From: Caldilinea sp.
GTDB lineage: Bacteria; Chloroflexota; Anaerolineae; Caldilineales; Caldilineaceae
DNA length: 7,137 nucleotides
Assembly: GCA_026389955.1 (NCBI GenBank)
Contig: JAPLGY010000437.1
Coordinates: 1 to 7,137 of the forward strand
Direction: 5' to 3'
Below are positions 1-7,137 of this stretch, piece after piece (the first letter of the stretch is position 1; each line of letters begins with the position of its first letter). Below the pieces are notes generated by a model, which saw only the letters and a list, made by a program, of their open reading frames with translations, was not told the origin of the DNA and did not search any database. A program made the translations under genes and the position numbers.

Positions 1-1
1 T

Positions 2-130
2 CGCTTCTCCGCTCCTGGCATGCGCTGGTCACGGCAAGGCGCCGAAAACCTGCTGCCAGTTCGTGCCCCCTTCCTTAGCGGACGCTTTGACCAGATGGGG
101 GACGCTGCCAAAAACCTGCCCCCATCGTGA
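2..130 (+). pseudogene. C-terminal end of an ISKra4-like transposase (5' part outside window)
   Basis: An open frame enters from the left edge and runs 42 codons to TGA at 128-130. Its peptide contains GMRWSRQGAENLLPVR followed by FLSGRFD. This resembles the conserved C-terminal end of ISKra4-type transposases, where a G-M-R/H-W-S/A stretch is followed by an A-x-x-L-L-x-L-R helix and a short 'SGRW/F' segment. The catalytic part would lie outside the window. The last dozen codons (after FD) do not look like the usual end and are encoded within an inverted repeat (94-101 with 119-126), so the original stop may have been lost. Whether the rest of the gene is intact is unknown. The family call rests on a short motif remembered from the family and not on an alignment; another transposase family with a similar tail is possible. 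Confidence 0.55.
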
Positions 131-156
131 AGCCCTCCCCAGACTTTGTCTGGACC

Positions 157-185
157 TTGCCAACCCTGCACATTCATGTTAGACT
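157..185 (+). promoter_or_regulatory. candidate sigma70-type promoter for the sugar gene run
   Basis: TTGCCA at 157-162 (5 of 6 to TTGACA) is separated by 17 bp from TAGACT at 180-185 (4 of 6 to TATAAT). This lies between the transposase remnant and the first metabolic gene and would place the transcript start near 192, about 45 bp before the ATG at 236. A second -35-like TTGACT at 194-199 has only a poor -10 partner (TAACCA at 215-220, 15-bp spacer). No clear operator is visible. Matches of this quality occur by chance, so this is only a plausible site. Confidence 0.3.
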
Positions 186-235
186 GGTCGGGATTGACTG
201 CTCAATCTCCGTCCTAACCACAGTAAGGAACGATC

Positions 236-1573
236 ATGATGCAGCGTGCAGTAGATCTGCAACTGGAACCTGCCCTCAACCATTTTGACCTCGGTCACCG
301 GCAAAAAGCGCTGAAGCGTCTGGTGGCAGAGCACCCAGCTGCGCCAGCGCCACAGGGCGTGGCCAATATGCACTGCCATACCTTCTTTTCATTCAACGCC
401 TACGGCTACTCTCCGACCGCCCTGGCCTGGCTGGCTCGCCAACAAGGCATCGACCTGGTCGGAATGGTCGATTTTGATGTGTTGGATGCGGTCACCGAAT
501 TTCTGGAAGCCTGTGATTTGGTCGGTGTGCGCGGCAGCGCTGGAATCGAAACCCGCGTCTATGTGCCCGAATTTGCCGCGCGCGAGATCAATTCCCCCGG
601 CGAGCCAGGCGTCCTGTACCACATGGCGATCGGGTTCACCGCGACCGCCGTTCCTGCGGCAGCCCAGGCAATCCTGGACGAACTGCGCAGCCAGTCAGCC
701 GCACGCAACCGTGCGCTGCTTCAACGCGTCAACGCATACCTGCATCCGGTCGTCGTCGACTACGAAGCCGACGTTCTCCCACTCACACCCGCCGGCAACG
801 CCACCGAACGGCACATCGTCGTCGCCTATATCCACGCAGCAGCCCGCCACTACAACCAGCCGGCCACCTTCTGGGCCAGCCGGCTGGAGCTCGACCCGGT
901 TGCGGCCGAGAAAGCATTGCAAGACAGCGCCGGTTTTCAAAATCGGGTTCGCAGTAAACTGATGAAACGAGGCGGGCCAGGCTATATGCAGCCCGATGCA
1001 GGCACCTTTCCAGAAGCCAGCCGACTGCACGATCTGGCCCACCACTGTCGCGCTTTGCCCTGTGCAGCCTGGCTCGACGGCAGCTCGGAGGGAGAACAGT
1101 CGATGGAAGAGCTGCTCACCCTGCTCGTCGGCCAGGGAGTCGCAGCGCTCAATATCGTCCCCGAACGCAACTGGAACTTTGCCGACCCAGCCGTCGCTGC
1201 TGCCAAACAGGCCAAACTCTACGAAGTTGTGGCGTTGGCCAGGGCGCTTGACCTGCCCCTCAATATCGGCACCGAGATGAACAGTTTTGGCCAGCCCCTG
1301 GTCGACAACTTTGCAGCCCCAGCCCTCGCCCCTGTGCGCGAGGCCTTCCTGGACGGGGCCTATTTTATCTACGGCCACACACTGCTCGAACGCTGGCTGG
1401 CGCTGGGCTACCCAAGCGACTGGGCTGCCACCTACCTGCCCACCCGCGCCAGCCGCAACCGCTTCTATACGGCTGTTGGACGCCGTACGCCGCCAGGCGC
1501 CCCTGGCCGCAGCCGACTGGCCAGCCTCCACGCAGCGATGACACCCGCTGAAATTCTGCAAACCTTGGCGTAA
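236..1573 (+). CDS. divergent PHP-domain protein (metal-dependent hydrolase fold), function unknown
   Basis: A 445-residue soluble protein with no signal peptide or membrane segment. The start at 236 has AAGGA at 225-229, six bases upstream; a second ATG follows at 239. After a ~40-residue leader, the PHP signature appears as H46-x-H48-T with a following S and, at 59-60, S-P. It continues with a 'GIDLVGMVDFD' strand (71-81), E105 in 'GIE', H129 in 'YHMAIGF', PERNWN (309-314), GTEMNSFGQPLVDN (345-358) and H381 in 'YGH'. PHP domains normally bind two or three metals and hydrolyse phosphoesters (histidinol phosphatase, polymerase PHP) or phosphate esters of nucleotides. Here the usual T-D-H of motif II reads V-D-F and the late D-x-H reads E-M-N, so metal binding may be altered or partly lost. 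It is first in a run of sugar-phosphate genes, so a sugar-phosphate substrate is a reasonable guess, but no specific reaction can be assigned. PHP fold: fairly sure; activity: unknown. Confidence 0.75.
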   Translation: MMQRAVDLQLEPALNHFDLGHRQKALKRLVAEHPAAPAPQGVANMHCHTFFSFNAYGYSPTALAWLARQQGIDLVGMVDFDVLDAVTEFLEACDLVGVRGSAGIETRVYVPEFAAREINSPGEPGVLYHMAIGFTATAVPAAAQAILDELRSQSAARNRALLQRVNAYLHPVVVDYEADVLPLTPAGNATERHIVVAYIHAAARHYNQPATFWASRLELDPVAAEKALQDSAGFQNRVRSKLMKRGGPGYMQPDAGTFPEASRLHDLAHHCRALPCAAWLDGSSEGEQSMEELLTLLVGQGVAALNIVPERNWNFADPAVAAAKQAKLYEVVALARALDLPLNIGTEMNSFGQPLVDNFAAPALAPVREAFLDGAYFIYGHTLLERWLALGYPSDWAATYLPTRASRNRFYTAVGRRTPPGAPGRSRLASLHAAMTPAEILQTLA

Positions 1574-1582
1574 ACCCATCCT

Positions 1583-1611
1583 TGGGGGGCCTCCAGCCCA
1601 ATCGCCCCCCA
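1583..1611 (+). other. GC-rich hairpin between the PHP gene and the dehydrogenase gene
   Basis: TGGGGGGC (1583-1590) is the exact reverse complement of GCCCCCCA (1604-1611), with a 13-base loop. It starts 10 bases after the PHP gene's stop and ends 21 bases before the ATG of the next gene. No T-run follows, so it is not a classical intrinsic terminator. It could act as an mRNA processing or stabilising element, a partial terminator, or a control on translation of the next gene. Confidence 0.5.
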
Positions 1612-1632
1612 CACCAGAAAACAGTTGAGAAT

Positions 1633-3336
1633 ATGAGCGACACCACTCTATCCAAACTCACCGACTACCGCCGCAGCGAACGACCGCTGGCCGCAGCCAA
1701 TCGACTCTGGCCCCTCTACGGTGCCGGCTGGGACAATCTGGGCAAAGAGGGCGGCACACTGGAACTTCCCATCCCCCAGCCAGGCCCGGACGAGCTGCTG
1801 GTCCGCCACGACGCTGTGGGCATCTGCTTTTCAGACATCAAGGTGATCCGAGCCGGAGAAAAACACCCTCGCATCCACCGCAGCATGAAAGAACAGCCAG
1901 TCGTGCTCGGCCACGAAGTGGCACTGACCATCGTCGAAGCGGGCGAACATCTGCGGGCACAGTACAAACCCGGCGACCGGTTTATTGTGCAGGCCGACAT
2001 CTATCTCGGCGGCAAAGCCTACGCCTACGGCTATGAGCTGCAAGGCGGCTTTTCTCGCTACAGCCTCGTGGACTGGCGAGTCCTCAACGGCGACCACGGC
2101 AACTATCTGGTGCCGGTCCAGCCCGAGGACGGCTACGCCGAGGTCGCACTCTGCGAGCCCTGGGCCTGCGTCGAAGCCTCCTACACTGTGCGCTACCGCA
2201 CCCATTGGCTGCCCGGCGGCACAGTCTGGCTGGTCGGCGACGGACGGGGCGTCCATCTGGGCCAGGCAGCCGGTTGGCACCCTGCCAAGGTGGTGCTCGA
2301 TGTGCAGGACGCAGCCTTTGCCGGCACAGTGCGCGCCTGGGCCGCCGCCAATGGCGTGGCCGTCCAGGAAGGAGACGACGGCTCCTCCCGCTACGACGAT
2401 ATTGTCGTGCTCGGCCACGACGCCGCCCTCTGCGAACGAGCCTTCCCACGCCTGGCCAACGGCGCCATTTTTAACCTCGTGCTCGACGCGCCGCTGGAAC
2501 AGCCAGTCGCCGTCGACATCGGACGCATGCACTACGACCACCTGCTGGTCGCCGGCACCGACTCCCCCGACCTCTCTGCCGCCTACACACCAGTCCGCAC
2601 ACAGCTCAAAGAGGACGGCCGCTGCTGGATTCTGGGCGCCGCTGGTCCTATGGGGCAGATGCACCTGCTGCGTGCACTCTCAATGCCGGCCCGCCCAGCC
2701 AAGCTCGTCGCCACCAATCTGCACGCCGTACGCATGGCGTCGGTGCAGCGCCAGTTTGCCCGCCAGGCCGCTGCAAATGGGGTGGCCATCGCCTTCCTGT
2801 CGCGCGACCAGTTCGCCGACGAGACAACTTTTCTGGCCCAAAAATGGGCCGAATCCGACCAGCAGGGCTACGACGACGTGGTCATCATGGCCCCCTCGAC
2901 CGAGGCCGTCCAGCAGGCAGCCGCTGTGGTGGCCGACGGTGCTGTCGTCAACGTGTTTGCAGGGCTGGCGCGCGGCACGTTGGTCGAGCTGGATTTGAAC
3001 CCGGTGGCCGCACGCCAGGTGCGCTACACCGGAACCAGCGGCTCTTCGATCGAGGATCTGCGCCATATGCGCGACCTGGTCGAAAGCCGACAGCTGCCCA
3101 CCAACCACTCGGTCGCCGCAGTCGCCGGGCTGGAAGGAGTTCGCGATGGACTGCATGCGGTCGCAGAGGGCCGCTTCGCCGGCAAAGTTGTCGTCTATCC
3201 CAATTTGAGCCACCCCTTGCCCCTGACCCCGCTGGCCGAACTGGACAAGGTGCTGCCCAGCGTCGCCGCCAGGCTGGACGCCGATGGGCTGTGGACGCGC
3301 GAGGCGGAAGACGAACTGCTGCGTCTGCTGCTCTAA
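1633..3336 (+). CDS. zinc-type medium-chain dehydrogenase/reductase, SorE/YggP-like, with a duplicated Rossmann domain
   Basis: A 567-residue protein, well above the ~340-420 usual for zinc MDR enzymes. The ATG at 1633 is chosen over an in-frame TTG at 1582 because the earlier start would lie in the hairpin and adds a non-conserved leader; its ribosome site is weak. Residues ~1-190 form a GroES-like catalytic domain with likely zinc ligands C65 (GICFSD), H94-E95 (LGHE) and E175 (CEPWACVEA). The four-cysteine structural zinc lobe is absent. Two Rossmann-like units follow: residues 196-318 (glycine-rich stretch G202-D-G204-R-G206, G210) and 329-523 (G335-A-A-G338-P-M-G341). The second, with YDDVVIMAP, VVNVFAGL and YTGTSGSSIED, matches the L-sorbose-1-phosphate reductase type (GGTGPMG, FDDI, FFAGP, VGTSGG in that family). 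A polar tail covers ~524-567. Likely role: NAD(P)-linked interconversion of a ketose phosphate and a hexitol phosphate. Family is confident; the substrate is inferred from neighbours. Confidence 0.8.
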   Translation: MSDTTLSKLTDYRRSERPLAAANRLWPLYGAGWDNLGKEGGTLELPIPQPGPDELLVRHDAVGICFSDIKVIRAGEKHPRIHRSMKEQPVVLGHEVALTIVEAGEHLRAQYKPGDRFIVQADIYLGGKAYAYGYELQGGFSRYSLVDWRVLNGDHGNYLVPVQPEDGYAEVALCEPWACVEASYTVRYRTHWLPGGTVWLVGDGRGVHLGQAAGWHPAKVVLDVQDAAFAGTVRAWAAANGVAVQEGDDGSSRYDDIVVLGHDAALCERAFPRLANGAIFNLVLDAPLEQPVAVDIGRMHYDHLLVAGTDSPDLSAAYTPVRTQLKEDGRCWILGAAGPMGQMHLLRALSMPARPAKLVATNLHAVRMASVQRQFARQAAANGVAIAFLSRDQFADETTFLAQKWAESDQQGYDDVVIMAPSTEAVQQAAAVVADGAVVNVFAGLARGTLVELDLNPVAARQVRYTGTSGSSIEDLRHMRDLVESRQLPTNHSVAAVAGLEGVRDGLHAVAEGRFAGKVVVYPNLSHPLPLTPLAELDKVLPSVAARLDADGLWTREAEDELLRLLL

Positions 3337-3405
3337 CTTCTCTGGCTGCGGCGCGTGCCCTGCAGTGCGCACGCCGCAGCCGACCCAAAGCTTGGGAGAT
3401 CCACG

Positions 3406-4193
<788 letters not shown>

Positions 4194-4194
<1 letters not shown>

Positions 4195-5162
4195 TGAGCT
4201 CTTTTGTCGGATTCGGCTTTGGCCCGATCCAGGCGGGCCTCTTTCTGGCTGAAGCAGCTTTGGCAGGCACCTTTGCCAGATTGGTCGTCGCCGAGGTGCT
4301 GCCAGATGTGGTCGCCGCCGTGCGCCAGACAGGCCACTTTACCGTCAATGTCGGGTACACCGACGCCATCCGCCCCCTCACCGTCGGCCCGGTCGAACTC
4401 TATATGCCCGCCGTTCCCGCCGACCGGGCTTGTCTGGTCGAAGCCGTGGCAGACGCTACCGAGCTGGCCACCGCACTGCCCGACGTCACAGTCTACACCG
4501 CCGGCGGCCCCGAAAGCGCAGCAGCCATCCTGGCCGATGGGCTCTTGCAAAAGCTGTCGAAGGGCGGCCCACCCGCCGTGGTCTACACCGCCGAAAATCA
4601 TCCGCACGCCGCCGCTCTGCTGGCCGCCGCCGTCTCCGCCGCCCTGCCGGCCCCACAGCGCACAGCAGCCCTCCACGCTGTCCAGTTTCTGGATACGGTG
4701 ATCGGCAAAATGAGCGGCAGCCCAGAGGAATGCAGCGACCTTCAACCGATCGCCCCAGGGCTGCGGCGTGCTTTTCTCGTCGAGTCGTTCAACCGCATCT
4801 ATATCTCCCAAATCCAGCGCCCAGCCAACGACCCCGCCGGCTGGCAGCAGTTTGAACGGGCCATCCAGGTCTTTGTCGAACAGCCCGACCTGCTCCCCTT
4901 TGCCGAGGCCAAGCTCTACTGCCACAACGCCGGCCACGCGCTGGCCGCCTACCTGGCGCATGCGCTCGGCTATCAACGCATGGACGAGCTGCGCCAGCGC
5001 CCCGATCTGCTCGATTGGGTGCGAGGGGCAATGCGCGAAGAATCTGGCCCTGCGCTGCTGGCCCTCATCACCCAGGCCCAGCAAGCGTTTGCCAGCTGGC
5101 AGCAGCAAGGCCATCCTCCCCTGGCCGACCCCGACACACAGAAGAGGCACAAGGATGGGTGA
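4194..5162 (+). CDS. mannitol-1-phosphate 5-dehydrogenase-like protein, C-terminally short
   Basis: A 322-residue member of the polyol-specific long-chain dehydrogenase family. The start ATG overlaps the srlD stop (TGATG), so translational coupling is likely. The N-terminal half is a Rossmann domain: GFGFGPIQAG (6-15) with an acidic E34 after the second strand, and AEN (133-135), corresponding to the CEN of MtlD. FLDTVIGKMSG (165-175) takes the place of the V-D-x-x-V-D-R-I-V-P-P segment. The catalytic K-x4-N-x2-H motif is intact: K240, N245, H248 in KLYCHNAGHALAAYL, and 'VRGAMREESGPALL' follows as in MtlD. E. coli MtlD has 382 residues and about 100 more after this point; here the protein ends soon after in a low-complexity tail (QQQGHPPLADPDTQKRHKDG). 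Family chemistry is D-mannitol 1-phosphate to fructose 6-phosphate with NAD. It may be a working compact enzyme on a related hexitol phosphate or a decaying one. The coding frame itself is unbroken. Confidence 0.75.
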
Positions 5163-5330
5163 ACCAGCCACGCCCCCCACTGCCCGAAAACACAAAAGCG
5201 GCGTCGCACACACTTGCCCAACGAACGCACTGGCCGTCCCCTCCGGCCATTGTGCCAGACAAGCCCCGCCCGCTCTTTTCCTCCAATCCAGACCGAATAC
5301 GTGTGACAGAGATCAAACGGAGCAGAAATC

Positions 5331-6752
5331 ATGGGTGAAACCGCTAATTTCCTTGCCGCAGACCTGGGTGCCTCCAACGGCCGCGTCTTGCTGGGACGCT
5401 GGGACGGCCAACGCTTCGAAATCGAGGTGCTGCATCGTTTCGAGAACGGACCGACCCACGTGCTGGGCCGACTTTACTGGGATGTCCTTGCCCTGTGGCG
5501 TGAAGTCAAAAACGGGATGGCCCGCTATGCTGCCAGCCACCGCACCCCGCTGGCCGGCATCGGCATCGACACCTGGGGCGTCGACTATGGGTTGCTCGAC
5601 GCTGCCGGTCGCCTGCTCGGCAACCCGGTCCATTATCGAGACAGCCGCACCCAAGGCATGGTCGACCACCTCTTCACCCAGATCCCCAAACAGGAGATCT
5701 TCGACCGCACAGGGATCCAGTTTATGGAACTCAACACGCTCATCCAACTGCACAGCATGCGCGTGCAAGGGGATCCACAGCTGGATGCAGCCCACAAACT
5801 GCTGATGATCCCCGATCTCTTCCATTACTGGCTCTCTGGGGAACAGGTGGCCGAGTACACGATCGCCTCCACCTCCCAGATGCTGCTGGCCCGCGAACGG
5901 CGCTGGGACACCCAGCTGCTCGAACGCCTGCAGCTGCCCACCGCCCTCCTCCCCCCTATCGTCCAGCCCGGAACGGTGCTCGGCCCGCTGCTGGCCCAGG
6001 TCGCTGAAGAGACCGGCGTCGCCCCCGGCATCCCCGTCGTGGCCAGCGCCACCCACGACACCGGCAGCGCAGTCGCCGCTATCCCAGCCATCGACGCCCA
6101 CAGCGTCTACCTGAGCAGCGGGACCTGGAGCCTGATGGGAATCGAAGTCCACCAGCCGATCATCAATTCCAGAATGCTCGACCTCAATTTTACCAACGAA
6201 GGGGGCGTCGACGGCACCATCCGGCTGCTCAAAAATATCTCGGGCCTCTGGCTGCTGCAAGAATCCCGCCGCCAGTGGGAACGCGAAGGACACAGCTATT
6301 CCTGGGAAGATCTGCTGGCACAGGCCCAGCGGGCACACCCCTTCCGCTCCATCCTCAACTCCGACGATCCAGCGTTCAACACCCCGACTTCGATGGTCGA
6401 CGCCATTCGTGCTTTCTGCCGACGCACCGGCCAGCCAGAACCACAGTCGCCCGGCGAGGTGGTCCGCTGCTGTCTGGAAAGCCTGGCGCTGCGCTACCGC
6501 TGGGTGGTCGATGCGCTCGAGGCCATCTTGGCCTCCACCACCCACGCCAGCGGACGCCAGCTCCACCCCCTCCGAGTGGTCGGAGGAGGAAGCCAGAACC
6601 GGCTGCTCAACCAAATGACCGCCGACGCCAGCGGCTGTACCGTCGTCACCGGCCCAGTCGAGGCAGCAGCGCTCGGCGTGCTGATGATGCAGGCGGTCGC
6701 TACCGGCCATCGGGAAGATGCCTACGCCCGCTTCTTGCGCCTGATCGGCTGA
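5331..6752 (+). CDS. rhaB: rhamnulokinase (FGGY carbohydrate kinase)
   Basis: A 473-residue kinase (E. coli RhaB is 489) that transfers the ATP gamma-phosphate to O1 of L-rhamnulose or a similar ketose. Motifs in order: DLGASNGRV (11-19, phosphate-binding loop of the first actin-like domain), GIDTWGVDYG (78-87), HYRDSRT (101-107), GIQF, then 'ATHDTGSA' with the catalytic base D243, YLSSGTWSLMG, NFTNEGG, LLKNISGLWLLQ, and the second-domain ATP loop VVGGGSQN (416-423), followed by GPVEAAALG. These are RhaB-specific and not just general FGGY marks. The start at 5331 has GGAG (5319-5322) eight bases upstream. It follows the MtlD-like gene after 168 bp on the same strand and is the last gene before a strong palindrome. 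No rhamnose isomerase or rhamnulose-1-phosphate aldolase is in view, so the partner pathway could be rhamnose genes elsewhere or the ketose-phosphate reductases next to it. Confidence 0.93.
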   Translation: MGETANFLAADLGASNGRVLLGRWDGQRFEIEVLHRFENGPTHVLGRLYWDVLALWREVKNGMARYAASHRTPLAGIGIDTWGVDYGLLDAAGRLLGNPVHYRDSRTQGMVDHLFTQIPKQEIFDRTGIQFMELNTLIQLHSMRVQGDPQLDAAHKLLMIPDLFHYWLSGEQVAEYTIASTSQMLLARERRWDTQLLERLQLPTALLPPIVQPGTVLGPLLAQVAEETGVAPGIPVVASATHDTGSAVAAIPAIDAHSVYLSSGTWSLMGIEVHQPIINSRMLDLNFTNEGGVDGTIRLLKNISGLWLLQESRRQWEREGHSYSWEDLLAQAQRAHPFRSILNSDDPAFNTPTSMVDAIRAFCRRTGQPEPQSPGEVVRCCLESLALRYRWVVDALEAILASTTHASGRQLHPLRVVGGGSQNRLLNQMTADASGCTVVTGPVEAAALGVLMMQAVATGHREDAYARFLRLIG

Positions 6753-6833
6753 CCGCCCATCGGCTCGCCCGCAGAGACCCTCCCTGCACGTTTCGTTTTT
6801 GTTGAACGGTTCCATCCTTTCAGAATACGCGTC

Positions 6834-6865
6834 GCCGGGGGGGAGACGATCGTCTCCCCCCCGGC
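6834..6865. terminator. 32-bp perfect palindrome between convergent genes, probable bidirectional terminator
   Basis: GCCGGGGGGGAGACGA at 6834-6849 is the exact reverse complement of 6850-6865, giving a 16-bp stem with no spacer (about four central bases would form the loop). It lies 82 bp after the rhaB stop and 40 bp beyond the stop of the minus-strand gene, so both transcripts would run into it. There is no T-run on either side, so it is either a non-canonical terminator or a barrier/3'-end protection hairpin. A dyad protein-binding site is less likely given its position between two gene ends. Confidence 0.65.
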
Positions 6866-6904
6866 AGCTCCCTCTTCAGCACAGGGCTGTCCAACCTACC
6901 CCAC

Positions 6905-7137
6905 CTATTCTTCGATTCGCCAGACCGTCGTCGTGCCACTCAGTTCGTTGGCCACCAGCAGCAACGGTTCGCCGATCGGGCTCTCTTCTGCTGGAACAAA
7001 GACGATCCCCTCAGGGGCCAGATCGCCGGCGCTCTCCGAAGCCGCCGTAAAGTCGCGGTTGTTGACATAGGTCACGTAGAACGGGCTGCGCGGGTCTGTG
7101 ATATCCCAGACCAGGATGCCGCCGATCCGCTCCAACC
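6905..7137 (-). CDS. choice-of-anchor I family protein, C-terminal part (5' end beyond window)
   Basis: The last ~77 codons of a minus-strand gene ending in TAG (complement of 6905-6907). The frame is open to the right edge; the first visible full codon is TTG (7133-7135), read as internal leucine and not a start. The visible motifs are [23 protein letters not shown], '[17 protein letters not shown]', then '[17 protein letters not shown]'. These are the typical end of the choice-of-anchor I beta-propeller family (once labelled mesenchyme-specific cell surface glycoprotein-like), generally exported proteins of unknown or phosphatase-associated role. Many relatives carry an extra C-terminal anchor or sorting domain; this one stops two residues after VWRI, so it has no C-terminal anchor and may be free or held by its N-terminus. 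It is convergent with rhaB and probably unrelated to the sugar genes. Confidence 0.8.
   Translation of the reverse strand, partial: LERIGGILVWDITDPRSPFYVTYVNNRDFTAASESAGDLAPEGIVFVPAEESPIGEPLLLVANELSGTTTVWRIEE

Noticed and set aside
695..1612. 305-codon minus-strand open frame opposite the PHP gene
   Set aside because: No recognisable motif, and it overlaps a gene with a good ribosome site and PHP signatures on the other strand.
1582..1632. TTG at 1582 as start of the SorE-like dehydrogenase
   Set aside because: It lies in the hairpin, lacks a ribosome site and would add a 17-residue leader with no family similarity.
3355..3405. GTG at 3355 as start of srlD
   Set aside because: The ATG at 3406 has a well-spaced GGGAG and gives the family's normal length and cofactor-motif position.
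5155..5340. ATGGGTGAA occurring both at 5155 (end of the MtlD-like gene) and at the rhaB start (5331), suggesting a duplicated rhaB start
   Set aside because: Similarity stops after nine bases and the reading frame from 5155 (MGEPATPP...) has no kinase resemblance; most likely chance.
5313..6815. 500-codon open frame on the minus strand opposite rhaB
   Set aside because: It is a shadow of the well-supported rhaB; its peptide is glycine/aspartate-rich with no recognisable domain, as expected for the antisense of GC-rich coding DNA.

Overview
The window is GC-rich (above 60 % by eye). It carries a compact run of five plus-strand genes for sugar/polyol-phosphate metabolism. A broken mobile element lies on the left and a convergent gene for a secreted-type protein is cut by the right edge. 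The organism cannot be fixed from the sequence. High GC, Shine-Dalgarno-led bacterial genes, a stand-alone rhamnulokinase beside sorbitol-6-phosphate and mannitol-1-phosphate dehydrogenase relatives, no PTS genes, and a choice-of-anchor I protein would all fit a free-living heterotroph such as a Chloroflexota (Anaerolineae/Caldilineae-like) bacterium. That placement is tentative.

Layout: (1) 2-130, the last 42 codons of an ISKra4-like transposase; (2) 131-235, an intergenic stretch with a possible sigma70-type promoter; (3) 236-1573, a divergent PHP-domain protein; (4) 1583-1611, a GC-rich hairpin between genes; (5) 1633-3336, an unusually long zinc-type medium-chain dehydrogenase (SorE/YggP-like) whose nucleotide-binding domain is duplicated in tandem; (6) 3406-4194, a convincing sorbitol-6-phosphate 2-dehydrogenase (SrlD type); (7) 4194-5162, a shortened mannitol-1-phosphate dehydrogenase-like protein, translationally coupled to srlD by a TGATG overlap; (8) 5331-6752, rhamnulokinase (RhaB); (9) 6834-6865, a perfect 32-bp palindrome, probably a terminator shared by two convergent genes; (10) 6905-7137, minus strand, the C-terminal end of a choice-of-anchor I family protein.

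How the genes may work together (inference): a RhaB-type FGGY kinase makes a ketose 1-phosphate. The SorE-like reductase would reduce it to a hexitol phosphate, and SrlD (and possibly the MtlD-like protein) would oxidise that to fructose 6-phosphate. This would be a kinase-fed, PTS-independent version of the L-sorbose/hexitol route. No isomerase, aldolase, transporter or regulator is visible here. The most unusual features are the tandem-Rossmann reductase, the truncated MtlD-like protein and the PHP protein with altered metal-ligand positions.
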